A stretch of DNA of 38,229 nucleotides, from contig CAMLMM010000009.1 in NCBI GenBank assembly GCA_946481105.1, forward strand, positions 1-38,229, written 5' to 3'. This DNA comes from an uncultured Alphaproteobacteria bacterium. Its GTDB lineage: Bacteria; Pseudomonadota; Alphaproteobacteria; Micavibrionales; Micavibrionaceae. Of the stretch, positions 9,101 through 17,783 are shown piece after piece. Positions within the stretch are counted from its first letter, which is position 1. Every line of letters begins with the position of its first letter. The position numbers were made by a program, and so were the translations under genes. The notes beneath the pieces were generated by a model. That model made no database searches and was not told the DNA's origin. It was given only the letters and a program-made list of their open reading frames with translations.

Positions 9101-9990
9101 GAAGAAACCCTCCTGTGTTGAGTTTTTCGCTCCTCTCTGAATTTTAATGATGCATCTATCAGGCGCTGCCGGGTAAAGGGCTTCCCAATAAAGCCTTTTG
9201 CGCCGCTATTGAGACAGTCCAGTATTTTTTCCCTTTGCGCATGCGAACTGAGCATCACGACATAGGATTCCGGATCAACTGCCGCAATCTGCTTTAAGAT
9301 ATCGATGCCGCTTCCATCCGGAAGCTGGATATCCTGGAACACCATGTCCGGAAGGTGCCGCTGATAATATAGAATAGCTTGGCGGGCCGTTTCCGCCACG
9401 ATGATGTCGAAATTATCCTGCATGGCCAGGCGGACAAGCTGCAGGGTAAATGAATCATCTTCGACGATTAACAGTAGTGGCTTCAGGCGCAGCTGCCGTG
9501 CCGGGGCCGCGGCGCGTACACGTTCAGGCGATAATTCAAAATGGAATCCGCTCGGCGTATCCGCCTTGGTCGGCATGGGCTGCAAGGCCTCTTTTGCCTG
9601 AATTTTTTCAGGGGGGGCAGGTCTGTATATTCTGTCGATGGCATCCAGCAGCATCTGCCAGTGCACCGACAGGTCAAATATATCGTAGAAACGACCAAAT
9701 TCCTTAAATTCGGTTTCCTTCAAAAACGTTTCCACGCATTTTTCTACAGGCAGGGCGCGCCCCTGAAAGAAGACAAGTAATGACCCTGCGTGGTTCCAGT
9801 ACAAGCGGCATTCCGTATGACCAAAACATTCTTTCAATGTGCATAGACAGAGATTTTGGAACAGGGGTGAATAAAGGGTGTTACAATCCTGAAATTCAAT
9901 GCTGATGACGCGCCAGGATTGCGGTTTGGCTGAAATATCCTGCAAAAACGCCTTCACCAGAGTTTCGGTGTTTTCGTGTACGAGATACAT
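9097..9990 (-). CDS. Response regulator with N-terminal unknown domain and C-terminal receiver
   Basis: A 297-residue protein. Residues 171-290 form a receiver domain: LLLIVEDDSFTLQLVR gives the acidic pair, MVFQDIQLPDGSGID carries the phosphoacceptor Asp220, VVMLSSHAQ the switch serine and GFIGKPFTRQRL the lysine. The first 125 residues are a domain I do not recognise, rich in cysteine (about positions 36, 48, 50, 55, 61 and 85), followed by a proline-rich linker. There is no DNA-binding domain, so output is probably by protein contact. It overlaps the hybrid kinase gene by four bases and is its likely partner. The leader is very AT-rich and the ribosome binding site is weak. Confidence 0.9.
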   Translation of the reverse strand: MYLVHENTETLVKAFLQDISAKPQSWRVISIEFQDCNTLYSPLFQNLCLCTLKECFGHTECRLYWNHAGSLLVFFQGRALPVEKCVETFLKETEFKEFGRFYDIFDLSVHWQMLLDAIDRIYRPAPPEKIQAKEALQPMPTKADTPSGFHFELSPERVRAAAPARQLRLKPLLLIVEDDSFTLQLVRLAMQDNFDIIVAETARQAILYYQRHLPDMVFQDIQLPDGSGIDILKQIAAVDPESYVVMLSSHAQREKILDCLNSGAKGFIGKPFTRQRLIDASLKFREERKTQHRRVSS

Positions 9991-10095
9991 GTTTTTTCCA
10001 GTTTTTATATTTTATTATTCTATTATAATTTTACATATATCTATATTAAATTTAAGTTAGTTTATGCTGCGGTGAAGCGCAAAAAGATGGAAATA
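9991..10095 (-). promoter_or_regulatory. AT-rich leader, probable promoter region of the regulator-kinase pair
   Basis: The 105 bases upstream of the response regulator are extremely AT-rich. They contain a perfect TATAAT on the minus strand (10027 to 10022), with only a poor TTTAAT at -35 spacing. Several overlapping -10-like words make the exact start uncertain. No terminator for the upstream pilin-like gene is evident here. Confidence 0.4.
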
Positions 10096-10857
10096 TCAAC
10101 GGGAAAGAAGAACGTGGTAGAACGTATAGGCGCTTGTATTTGAATCTAAAAAACAGCCTGTTGCATGTTTTTCCAGCGTATCATTCGTCGCCGCGGCGCC
10201 GATTTCAGCAGAGGATGCGGCCGCGGCATATGTGCCAACGAATCCGGCTGAGGCCGTATCCGATGCGGCAGCGGGAATTCCGGTAGAGGTGCTTTCGTCA
10301 GGAATACTATTCAGGCGGTTAATGTGCAGGCACACGTCTTCACGCACATATTTCAATGTCAGCATGAGTTCGACTTCGCTATCGGCGCATGGAGCAGCGT
10401 CGCCAGAGCCCACATATAAAACACATTGCGAACCAAGAAACACCCATTGGCCGTAATCAGCAGAGGCGCTTTCCGCCGCATCCAGCGCCGATTGCGGCGG
10501 TTCTGCATAGGCTATCCCCGCGCCATCAACTTCGAATAACTTGCAATGGTTGTCTGGTGAAACAGGGGTGTGGCTATAGTCTTTGTCGGTATAGGTGTTG
10601 GTAAAATCAATTTCATTCTCACTGCATCTGTTGATGCTGGTCAACTTATTGACTGCCGCCTCATAGGACTGCGCCTGGCGCATGATTTTTGTGGCGTTTA
10701 TATCCGCTTCCTCGCTTGTGTAATTACTAGAGGTTTTACTGGAACTACGCATCAGGAAAGCGGTTAAAAGCCCCAGCAAGGCGATGGTAATGAGGCAAAT
10801 CAGCAGGGCATTGCCGCTTTTCGGTCCATAATTCCTAGGAAACGCTTGATTTTTCAT
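10096..10857 (-). CDS. Pilin-like membrane-anchored protein, function unknown
   Basis: A 253-residue protein with a short positive N terminus and one hydrophobic helix, GNALLICLITIALLGLLTAF (about residues 15-34). This is the arrangement of type IV pilins and pseudopilins. The glutamate normally at position 5 of mature pilins is absent. After it come TKIMRQAQSYEAAVNKLTSI and NRCSENEIDF, then a cysteine-containing globular part (QWVFLGSQCVLYV) and an Ala/Ser-rich region around residues 195-230. From memory, proteins with the GNAL... helix and the CSENEI-like segment recur as multi-copy hypotheticals in alphaproteobacteria; that should be searched. It is probably exported and surface-exposed. 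No pilus assembly genes are nearby. Confidence 0.72.
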   Translation of the reverse strand: MKNQAFPRNYGPKSGNALLICLITIALLGLLTAFLMRSSSKTSSNYTSEEADINATKIMRQAQSYEAAVNKLTSINRCSENEIDFTNTYTDKDYSHTPVSPDNHCKLFEVDGAGIAYAEPPQSALDAAESASADYGQWVFLGSQCVLYVGSGDAAPCADSEVELMLTLKYVREDVCLHINRLNSIPDESTSTGIPAAASDTASAGFVGTYAAAASSAEIGAAATNDTLEKHATGCFLDSNTSAYTFYHVLLSR

Positions 10858-10894
10858 GTTTTTTCAGACAATTTTACCCATCAAATCAACTTTA

Positions 10895-10903
10895 ATTATA
10901 TCA
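10895..10903 (-). promoter_or_regulatory. Extended -10 promoter element for the pilin-like gene
   Basis: The minus strand reads TGATATAAT, a perfect TGnTATAAT extended -10, about 38 bases upstream of the pilin-like start codon. No clear -35 is needed for such promoters. It lies in the 59-base gap shared with divergent lysS. Confidence 0.45.
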
Positions 10904-10916
10904 CGTGAAAAGAACC

Positions 10917-12431
10917 ATGACACAGAAAACTTCAGCTTTGAGCGCAGAAAATGCCCCTATTCAGGACGATAATATTCTGAAGGCCGCCAAGCTGAAGAAG
11001 CTGGCCGCGCTTGAGGCCACCGGCACGCAACCATTCCCCCATAAATTTCACCGTACACACAAGCAAGGCGAATTGCAGGAGCGTTATGCCGATCTGGCGC
11101 CGGGAACAGAAACCGAAGATAAAGTATCAATTGCCGGCCGTATCATGGCGATGCGCAATAACGGCATGTTTATCGACCTGCACGACCCAAGCGGCAAAAT
11201 TCAGGTCTTCTGCCACAAAGATTCCACACCTGAAGATCAGATGGTCAAACTCGACCATTACGATCTGGGCGATATCATTGGCGTGACCGGCACCATTCGC
11301 CGTACACCACGCGGGGAATTGTCGGTGCGCGCCCTGGAACTTACCATGCTCACCAAATCTTTCCTTCCGTTGCCGGAGAAATATCACGGGCTGAGCGATG
11401 TCGAGTCCCGCTACCGCCAGCGTTATCTCGACCTGATTATGAACGAGCAAAGCCGCAATGTATTGCGCGCGCGTACCAAAATCATCAAATCGATCCGTGA
11501 GTTCATGAATAATATGGGCGCGCTGGAAGTTGAAACCCCTATGTTACACAGCATTATGGGTGGGGCAGCAGCCAAACCATTTGTTACGCATCATAACGCG
11601 CTGGATTCAGATTTTTATCTGCGTGTTGCTCCCGAACTTTATCTCAAGCGGCTGATTGTGGGCGGCTTTGCCGATGCCGTGTACGAGATTGGCCGCAACT
11701 TCCGTAACGAAGGTTTGTCGATCAAACATAACCCGGAATACACCTCCATTGAGGCATATCACTCTTATATGGATTACTATGACCTCATGACCCTGATTGA
11801 GGATCTGGTACGTTTTATTGTTATGGCGGTACACGGCACGACCGTCGTTCAGTATGGTGATAAAACCATCGATTTCGGTCCGCCATGGCAGCGTGTATCG
11901 ATGGTTGGTATGGTTCAAGAAGAAACAGGCTTTGACTTCCTGACATTGAATACCGCCGAAGAGGCGCGTGCGAAAGCCGCCGAACTCGGGTTCAAAGTTG
12001 ACCCTAAATTCAATTGGGGCCAAGTTGTTGAATATATCTTCTCGGAAGTTGGGGAGCATAAACTTATCCAGCCAACCCATGTAATGGACCATCCATTTGA
12101 TATTTCCCCGCTGTCCAAACTACACCGCGATAACCCGCGCCTGACCGAGCGCTTTGAAAGCTATGTGAACGGCTGGGAAATCTGCAATGCGTTTACCGAG
12201 CTGAACGATCCGCGTGACCAACTGGCCCGTTTTGAGGACCAGGTGGCGCAGCGCGAAGGCGGCAACGAAGAAGGCATGATGCTCGATGAAGACTTTATCA
12301 CGGCACTCGAATATGGCCTGCCGCCGACAGGCGGTTGGGGTGTCGGTATCGACCGTCTGGTCATGCTGTTGACCAATTCATCCAATATCCGAGATGTGAT
12401 TGCGTTCCCGACGCTGAAACCGTTGAAATAG
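10917..12431 (+). CDS. lysS: Lysine--tRNA ligase, class II
   Basis: This enzyme charges tRNA-Lys with lysine at the expense of ATP. The product of 504 residues has an N-terminal OB-fold anticodon-binding domain (SIAGRIMAMRNNGMFIDLHD, then GKIQVFCHK). The class II catalytic core follows: motif 1 around REFMNNMGALEVETPML, motif 2 FRNEGLSIKHNPEYTSIEAY and motif 3 GGWGVGIDRLVMLLTNSSNI. The ATG at 10917 is preferred because AAAAGA precedes it. An in-frame GTG at 10905 would add four residues but has no ribosome binding site. It ends three bases from a convergent gene. Confidence 0.97.
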   Translation: MTQKTSALSAENAPIQDDNILKAAKLKKLAALEATGTQPFPHKFHRTHKQGELQERYADLAPGTETEDKVSIAGRIMAMRNNGMFIDLHDPSGKIQVFCHKDSTPEDQMVKLDHYDLGDIIGVTGTIRRTPRGELSVRALELTMLTKSFLPLPEKYHGLSDVESRYRQRYLDLIMNEQSRNVLRARTKIIKSIREFMNNMGALEVETPMLHSIMGGAAAKPFVTHHNALDSDFYLRVAPELYLKRLIVGGFADAVYEIGRNFRNEGLSIKHNPEYTSIEAYHSYMDYYDLMTLIEDLVRFIVMAVHGTTVVQYGDKTIDFGPPWQRVSMVGMVQEETGFDFLTLNTAEEARAKAAELGFKVDPKFNWGQVVEYIFSEVGEHKLIQPTHVMDHPFDISPLSKLHRDNPRLTERFESYVNGWEICNAFTELNDPRDQLARFEDQVAQREGGNEEGMMLDEDFITALEYGLPPTGGWGVGIDRLVMLLTNSSNIRDVIAFPTLKPLK

Positions 12432-12434
12432 AAT

Positions 12435-13247
12435 TCAGGCAGGGGAAAGAAATTTCCCCTGCGCTTCATCTGCGGTCTGCACATGCGACGCGACAATCAG
12501 CCCACCCTTAACGTCAGTGACACGGTAGGGCGTCCCATCAAATTTTCGGACGATTCCACCTGCCTCCTGCACCAGTAATGACCCGGCCAGATGGTCCCAC
12601 GGTTTCATGTGATGAAAAAGGGTGAAGTCGGCTTTACCCGAAGCGATATTTATATATTCATGCCCAGCGCAATGCAGCGCTCGAAATTGTTTTGCCCCGC
12701 GATTAATAAGCGACTCTTGCATGGATTTTGGAAAGTATTTGGGGCCTATGTAACCCACGCAATCCGGTGCGCTTAATGATTTTGCAGGACGCACATATAT
12801 GGGTTCACCACTACGCGTCGCTCCTTTGCCTTTTTCTGCAATGTAATGAACGTCATTCATAACATCATAAATCCAGCCTGTCTGGGTTTCGCCGTTTCTT
12901 ACCAACGCCATCATCACGGCAAAGGTCGAGTTGCCATTTTTAAAATTCGACGTTCCATCGACCGGATCAACAACAAAAATCGTCTGCGTCGGATCGGCGA
13001 GGGCGGCGGTTGTTATTGCGCCAGATGATACACCTTCTTCGCCAATGACAATACATCCGGGATATTTATCAGGTAATATACGTGTCAGGGCTTCTTCGGT
13101 TTCAAGATCGGCGATGGTAACGAAATCATTGGCATGTGATTTGGTTTTGATATCGCCCTGCTGCAGATTCCGGAAGCGCGGCAGTATAAATTTCAGCGCG
13201 CAATCTTTGAGAATATCTGCAACATGGCTGGTATCAATATCATACAT
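12435..13247 (-). CDS. Inositol monophosphatase family protein
   Basis: A 270-residue magnesium-dependent sugar- or inositol-phosphatase. The metal-binding motifs are visible: GEEGVSSG, then VVDPVDGTSNFKNGNSTF (the DPxDGT motif) and the C-terminal PWDHLAGSLLVQEAGGIVR with the third acidic ligand. Family members include SuhB and histidinol-phosphate phosphatase; I cannot tell which substrate applies. The ATG at 13247 is chosen because it overlaps the nitroreductase stop by one base (TGATG), indicating coupling. An in-frame TTG two codons earlier is less likely. It is convergent with lysS, three bases apart. Confidence 0.9.
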   Translation of the reverse strand: MYDIDTSHVADILKDCALKFILPRFRNLQQGDIKTKSHANDFVTIADLETEEALTRILPDKYPGCIVIGEEGVSSGAITTAALADPTQTIFVVDPVDGTSNFKNGNSTFAVMMALVRNGETQTGWIYDVMNDVHYIAEKGKGATRSGEPIYVRPAKSLSAPDCVGYIGPKYFPKSMQESLINRGAKQFRALHCAGHEYINIASGKADFTLFHHMKPWDHLAGSLLVQEAGGIVRKFDGTPYRVTDVKGGLIVASHVQTADEAQGKFLSPA

Positions 13248-13885
13248 CAACAAAACCCTTTCGGCGGCATCCCTTTGCCAGCCTGGCCATAGCCTTCACC
13301 TTTATTCAGCACAGATGATTTATCTGACCAGAAGGTTACAATTTTTGAGATATCGGGACGTTCGCGTTCTTCGTTCTTTTCTATCGCGGTTCCAATATAG
13401 ACAAACCCAGCGATATTTTCATCAGGAGCAATCCCCATCGACTCTTTAAATACCGGGGAATAGGCATACCATTCCGTCAGCCAGTTCGCCCCAAAGCCCA
13501 AAGCATTCGCCGCAAGGGATAGATTATAACAGACAGCCCCGGCGGAGAGTATCTGTTCCCATTGCGCATTTTTCCCCTCACGAATACGCGATACGACCAT
13601 GATAACAACAGGTGCGCGTAGAAAACGCCCGGCCTCAAGGTCAAGTTTCGCCGGGGCGGCATCCGGATTTTCTGCTTCATAAGCGGCACGGAGTAATTTT
13701 CCGGCTTCGGCACGCGCATCGCCCTCAAGCACCACGAGATACCAGGGATGATATTTGCCGTGATCCGGTACCCGAGTCCCGATGGTCAGAATATCCTGCA
13801 ATTGCGCAGGTGACGGGCCAGGTTCTGTCAGGGCTGTTATTTTTGAAGAACGGCGGGTTTTAAGAAATTCATATATGTCTGTCAT
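13247..13885 (-). CDS. Nitroreductase family protein, YdjA-like
   Basis: A 212-residue FMN-dependent oxidoreductase. It begins MTDIYEFLKTRRSSK and contains IGTRVPDHGKYHPWYLVVLE, matching the RRS...RAPDHKSMQPWRF pattern of YdjA-type nitroreductases. ILSAGAVCYNLSLAANALGF, WLTEWYAY and GFVYIGTAIEKNEERERPD also fit. The physiological substrate is unknown. The frame stays open up to 13972, but that longer form would overlap the start of the divergent gene at 13964 and adds no family sequence, so the ATG at 13885 is preferred even though no ribosome binding site is obvious. Its stop is coupled to the downstream phosphatase gene. Confidence 0.88.
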   Translation of the reverse strand: MTDIYEFLKTRRSSKITALTEPGPSPAQLQDILTIGTRVPDHGKYHPWYLVVLEGDARAEAGKLLRAAYEAENPDAAPAKLDLEAGRFLRAPVVIMVVSRIREGKNAQWEQILSAGAVCYNLSLAANALGFGANWLTEWYAYSPVFKESMGIAPDENIAGFVYIGTAIEKNEERERPDISKIVTFWSDKSSVLNKGEGYGQAGKGMPPKGFC

Positions 13886-13963
13886 GGGCAAAATATAAGC
13901 GTTTTCATATCGTTTTTCCAGTGACGATATGCTAAACAAACGACATGAAAAGCAGTTGCCAAA

Positions 13964-14401
13964 ATGAAACACGACGAACTGAAGGCCCTGTTTAACAGTC
14001 TACCCGGAACATGGTCACTGGACCGTGTTATTCAGGATGGGGCAAGGCACGGTATGTTTAATGGGGAATGTGTTTTCAGCTGGCTGGATGATGCGCGTCT
14101 GTTATGCGAGGAAAGCGGCACCATGAATTTAGGCGGCCATAGTAATGCGGCCAGCCGGAGCTATATTTACGAATTGCGTGATAATAAAATCATCATTCTT
14201 TACAATGACCCCCACCGGAAAGATGAAGTTCTGCACGAACTGGATTTTGATGACGATAACAGGGCACGCCATTGCCATGTTTGCGTCAATGATGTCTATG
14301 AACTGGAATTCAGCCTGTCACAAGATGGCCGTATTCATATAGATTATACCGTCAAAGGGCCACAGAAAGATTACACCCTGAAATCGATATTATCCCGTTG
14401 A
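13964..14401 (+). CDS. DUF6314-like protein
   Basis: A 145-residue soluble protein resembling the alphaproteobacterial DUF6314 family of small, probably lipocalin-like beta-barrels. Matching features are LPGTWSLDRVIQDG at the N terminus, GECVFSW, SRSYIYEL followed by IIILYNDPHRKDEVLHELDF, the HCHVCVNDVYELEF segment and KGPQKDYTLKSIL at the end. No catalytic role is established for the family. It is divergent from the nitroreductase, with 78 bases between the chosen starts, and sits 33 bases upstream of uvrB on the same strand, so it may be co-transcribed with it. Confidence 0.75.
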   Translation: MKHDELKALFNSLPGTWSLDRVIQDGARHGMFNGECVFSWLDDARLLCEESGTMNLGGHSNAASRSYIYELRDNKIIILYNDPHRKDEVLHELDFDDDNRARHCHVCVNDVYELEFSLSQDGRIHIDYTVKGPQKDYTLKSILSR

Positions 14402-14434
14402 TTTGTTCCTGTTTTGTACTATGTTACGCAGGTC

Positions 14435-16459
14435 ATGAGCGAGTCCATTCCGTTTAAAATCCATTCCAGTTATATACCCGCCGGGGACCAGCCTACGGCG
14501 ATTGCCCAGCTCATTAAAGGGGCGAATGAGGGGCTGACCGATCAGGTGCTGTTAGGTGTTACCGGGTCGGGCAAAACATTTACGATGGCGCATGTTATCG
14601 AGGCCACGCAGCGGCCCGCGCTTATCCTCGCGCCAAACAAAACCCTGGCGGCACAATTGTATAGCGAGATGAAATCTTTCTTCCCGGAAAATGCCGTCGA
14701 ATATTTCGTGTCGTATTACGATTATTACCAGCCGGAAGCCTATGTCCCGCGCACGGATTTATATATCGAAAAAGAATCAACGATTAACGAACAGATTGAC
14801 AGGATGCGTCACTCGGCGACGCGGGCATTATTCGAGCGGCGCGATGTTATTATCGTGGCGTCTGTATCCTGTATTTACGGTATCGGATCGCGGGAAGATT
14901 ATTACGCGATGACGCTTTTTCTCACACCTGGTCAGATGATGGACCGGCAGGAACTCATCGCCAAGCTGATTGAACTGCAATACAAGCGTAATGACCTAGC
15001 TTTTGAGCGCGGTACGTTCCGCGTACGCGGCGATACGGTTGAATTATTTCCGGTTCACTTTGAAGACCGTGCCTGGCGGTTTTCTTTCTTTGGCGATGAG
15101 CTGGAAACCATTACCGAATTCGACCCGCTCACGGGTGAGAAATTCGCGGATAAAGGCGAAGTCCGCATTTACGCGAATTCGCACTATGTAACGCCGGGCC
15201 CAACGATTGCGCAGGCGATTGAGCAGATAAAAATTGACCTGAAGGCGCGTCTAGACGAATTTAACGCGCAGGGCAAATTGCTGGAAGCGCAACGTCTTGA
15301 GCAGCGCGCCCGTTTTGACCTTGAGATGCTGGCAGCCACCGGCATGTGCGCCGGGATTGAAAACTATTCCCGTTACCTGACAGGACGTGCACCGGGCGAA
15401 CCACCGCCCACCTTATTTGAATATCTGCCGAAAGATTCATTGCTATTCATTGATGAAAGCCATGTGATGATAGGGCAAATAGGCGGCATGTATAATGGCG
15501 ACCGCGCCCGCAAAATGACTCTGTCCGAATATGGGTTTCGTCTGCCGTCGGCGCTGGATAACCGCCCCCTCAAATTTGAGGAATGGGAGAGGATGCGCCC
15601 GCAGACAATTTATGTGTCGGCAACCCCCGGCGACTGGGAACTCAACCAGACGGGTGGCACATTTGCCGAACAGGTGGTCCGTCCGACTGGCTTGGTTGAT
15701 CCGCCGGTTGATATTCGCCCAACCCAGTATCAGGTCGATGACCTGATGCACGAATGCCAGCGCGTGGTGAAAGAGGGGGGGCGCGTTCTGGTGACCACCC
15801 TGACCAAGAAAATGGCCGAAGACCTGACGGATTATCTGTCAGAAAACGGCCTGAAAGTTCGCTATCTGCACTCGGATATCGACACGCTGGAACGTATCGA
15901 GATTATCCGCGATCTGCGCCTCGGTGTATTTGATATCCTTGTGGGTATCAATCTGCTGCGTGAAGGGCTGGACATTCCGGAATGCCGCCTGGTGGCCATT
16001 CTGGATGCCGATAAGGAAGGGTTCCTCCGGTCGCGTACATCCCTTATCCAGACCATCGGACGTGCGGCACGTAATGTGGGCGGCAAAGCCATCCTGTATG
16101 CAGATAGCATTACCAAGAGCATGAAGGCCGCGATTGAGGAAACCGACCGCCGCCGCGCGCGTCAGGAAGAATATAATAAAGAGCATGGCATCACCCCTGA
16201 AAGCGTGAAGAAGGCCATTAGCGATGGGTTGCGCAGCGAGTCACCGGAAACCGACTCATATATGGTTGAAACTGATATCATGGAGTCGATGACCGCGCAG
16301 GATGAAAAACTGTTGCAGGACCCACGTTCGCTGGCGCGTGAAATCAAACGGCTCGAAGAAAAAATGCTCAAGGCCGCTGCCAATCTTGAGTTTGAGGAAG
16401 CGGCGCAATGCCGCGATGAAATCAAACGGCTTGAGGCGCTTGATTTGGTTGTCCGTTAA
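14435..16459 (+). CDS. uvrB: Excinuclease ABC subunit B
   Basis: UvrB is the damage-verifying helicase-like subunit of nucleotide excision repair, loaded by UvrA and joined by UvrC. The 674-residue product has the Walker A GVTGSGKT at about residues 41-48, the beta-hairpin region [20 protein letters not shown], and [16 protein letters not shown] as the DEAD-type motif. The C-terminal helicase motifs [14 protein letters not shown] and [19 protein letters not shown] follow, then a UVR domain ([17 protein letters not shown]) that binds UvrC. The ATG at 14435 fits the family start better than the in-frame TTG at 14414. No LexA box is evident upstream. Confidence 0.97.
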   Translation: MSESIPFKIHSSYIPAGDQPTAIAQLIKGANEGLTDQVLLGVTGSGKTFTMAHVIEATQRPALILAPNKTLAAQLYSEMKSFFPENAVEYFVSYYDYYQPEAYVPRTDLYIEKESTINEQIDRMRHSATRALFERRDVIIVASVSCIYGIGSREDYYAMTLFLTPGQMMDRQELIAKLIELQYKRNDLAFERGTFRVRGDTVELFPVHFEDRAWRFSFFGDELETITEFDPLTGEKFADKGEVRIYANSHYVTPGPTIAQAIEQIKIDLKARLDEFNAQGKLLEAQRLEQRARFDLEMLAATGMCAGIENYSRYLTGRAPGEPPPTLFEYLPKDSLLFIDESHVMIGQIGGMYNGDRARKMTLSEYGFRLPSALDNRPLKFEEWERMRPQTIYVSATPGDWELNQTGGTFAEQVVRPTGLVDPPVDIRPTQYQVDDLMHECQRVVKEGGRVLVTTLTKKMAEDLTDYLSENGLKVRYLHSDIDTLERIEIIRDLRLGVFDILVGINLLREGLDIPECRLVAILDADKEGFLRSRTSLIQTIGRAARNVGGKAILYADSITKSMKAAIEETDRRRARQEEYNKEHGITPESVKKAISDGLRSESPETDSYMVETDIMESMTAQDEKLLQDPRSLAREIKRLEEKMLKAAANLEFEEAAQCRDEIKRLEALDLVVR

Positions 16460-16615
16460 TTTGCCTAAAAATTTCGGTATTGGTTAAATCTCGTTAAGAT
16501 TCACAGGCGTAAACTTAAAGAATATTGGTCTTTCTGGTTATCTGAGCCGTTTCCCCTAAGGCCTGATTATTTTCATCACGATCATAAAATCATCTTAGGA
16601 AAGGTGGGTACTTAT
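16460..16615. other. 156-base gap after uvrB, no gene seen
   Basis: No terminator with a T-run is evident after uvrB. The gap contains TTAA-ATCTCG-TTAA (16484-16497), which resembles the CtrA recognition pattern but has a six-base instead of seven-base spacer. A strong AGGAAAGG lies just before the next start codon. Confidence 0.35.
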
Positions 16616-17053
16616 ATGCCTGAAATCTATGTCATTGTCGCATTGGCGTTTGCCGTGTTCGCAGCCGTGTCGGCCATCGGGTCGGCGATTGTCCTGGGTA
16701 TAGGATATGAACGGCTTCGCGCGGGGCTGGAACGCGTAAAGGAAGGCCTCGACATCGTCGGGCGCCAAACCGGTTTCTTCAGTAATGAGCTGCATCGTCT
16801 GGAGCAGAGAATGGACGAGGCAAAAGCTCCGCGCAAAACGGCAACAAAATCGCGCAGCAAGAAAACCAAGCTGCCGAAATCAGTTGCCACTGAAGAAACA
16901 CTGAGCAGAGAGAAGGGCAGCATTTCCATTCCAGTTGCGCTGACTCCTTCTAATGACTGGCAGGTATACCAAAACCTGTCACGCGAAGATGCCCTGGCCA
17001 ATTTCTCCCAGATGGCTTCGGACACGGACGGCAAGATCCGTTTTATGTCGTAA
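16616..17053 (+). CDS. Membrane-anchored coiled-coil protein, unknown
   Basis: A 145-residue protein with one N-terminal transmembrane helix ([20 protein letters not shown] onward, about residues 4-28), then a likely coiled coil (YERLRAGLERVKEGLDIVGR and NELHRLEQRMDEAK). A basic, low-complexity linker rich in K, T and S follows, and a C-terminal segment containing DWQVYQNLSREDALANFSQM. I do not recognise a family. The ATG at 16616 is preferred over an in-frame GTG at 16604 because AGGAAAGGTGGG is correctly placed for the ATG and overlaps the GTG. A terminator follows, so it is probably a single transcription unit. Confidence 0.75.
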   Translation: MPEIYVIVALAFAVFAAVSAIGSAIVLGIGYERLRAGLERVKEGLDIVGRQTGFFSNELHRLEQRMDEAKAPRKTATKSRSKKTKLPKSVATEETLSREKGSISIPVALTPSNDWQVYQNLSREDALANFSQMASDTDGKIRFMS

Positions 17054-17073
17054 GACAAAATGGCTCTAAAACT

Positions 17074-17110
17074 GGGGGAAAGTCATTGCGGCTTTCCCCC
17101 ATTTCTTTTG
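17074..17110 (+). terminator. Rho-independent terminator
   Basis: A perfect 9-bp stem, GGGGGAAAG (17074-17082) with CTTTCCCCC (17092-17100), is followed by ATTTCTTTTG. It ends transcription of the coiled-coil gene and perhaps of uvrB. Confidence 0.88.
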
Positions 17111-17167
17111 CATTACATAGACGGCTAAAAAATGATAGAATCAGGCAGTAATTAAAGGGGTATCCCA

Positions 17168-17782
17168 ATGAATATCTGGTTTGCTATCTGGGTTTTTCTG
17201 GCCGTTTTCCTGCTAGGTATAAGCATCTGGTCGTTACAAATTCTGTTGCGGCAACGCCGGGCGTGGATGGAATTTGCCCGACGCAATAATCTTCAATGCA
17301 TTCTGCGCGGTTTTACCAAGTCACCTGTCCTGAAAGGCGCTTTTCGCAGCTATGTCATCACGGTTTTTTCCAGTGATCAGACCACCGAAGATTCCATGCG
17401 TGGCGGCAAGTTCCGCACCATCATCCAGTTTGATATGAAACCCGGTATGCCTGTCGAAGGTGTGATTGCTTCACCCGGCGCACGTAATTTTGCCTTGGGC
17501 ATGGGAATTCCTAAAGATGTGACGCCTGATTTGCCGGACTGGAATAAATCCATTCTTATCCGTGTACAGGATGAAGCGCTGATAAAGCCTTATCTGACGC
17601 GTGAGCGCCTGCAGGTTCTAAATGGACTAATGTCCATTAAAAACACGAACACTTTGTTTATCTTCAACGAAGATGAAACCTATTTCCGGTTTGAAACCGC
17701 CGATGCGCTGGACGATGTCACCCGCATGGAAAAGCAGCTGGGTAAAATCATTGATGCGGCTAAAGTTATAGAGCCTGCCTAA
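17168..17782 (+). CDS. Membrane-anchored protein of unknown function
   Basis: A 204-residue protein with one N-terminal transmembrane helix (WFAIWVFLAVFLLGISIWSL, about residues 4-23), followed by a basic RQRRAW and a globular domain with alternating strands (RGFTKSPVLKGAFRSYVITV, RTIIQFDMKPGMP). The domain probably faces the cytoplasm, because positive charges follow the helix. I do not recognise the family. The start follows AAAGGGG at good spacing. The stop is one base from the stop of convergent accA, leaving no room for a separate terminator. Confidence 0.8.
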   Translation: MNIWFAIWVFLAVFLLGISIWSLQILLRQRRAWMEFARRNNLQCILRGFTKSPVLKGAFRSYVITVFSSDQTTEDSMRGGKFRTIIQFDMKPGMPVEGVIASPGARNFALGMGIPKDVTPDLPDWNKSILIRVQDEALIKPYLTRERLQVLNGLMSIKNTNTLFIFNEDETYFRFETADALDDVTRMEKQLGKIIDAAKVIEPA

Positions 17783-17783
17783 T

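Noticed and set aside
13886..13972. Longer N terminus of the nitroreductase (29 extra residues)
   Set aside because: The extension overlaps the divergent gene's start, is unlike family members, and the family sequence begins at the ATG at 13885.
16484..16497. CtrA-like site TTAA-N6-TTAA upstream of the coiled-coil gene
   Set aside because: The recognised pattern has a seven-base spacer; with six, and no second copy, it is too weak to annotate.
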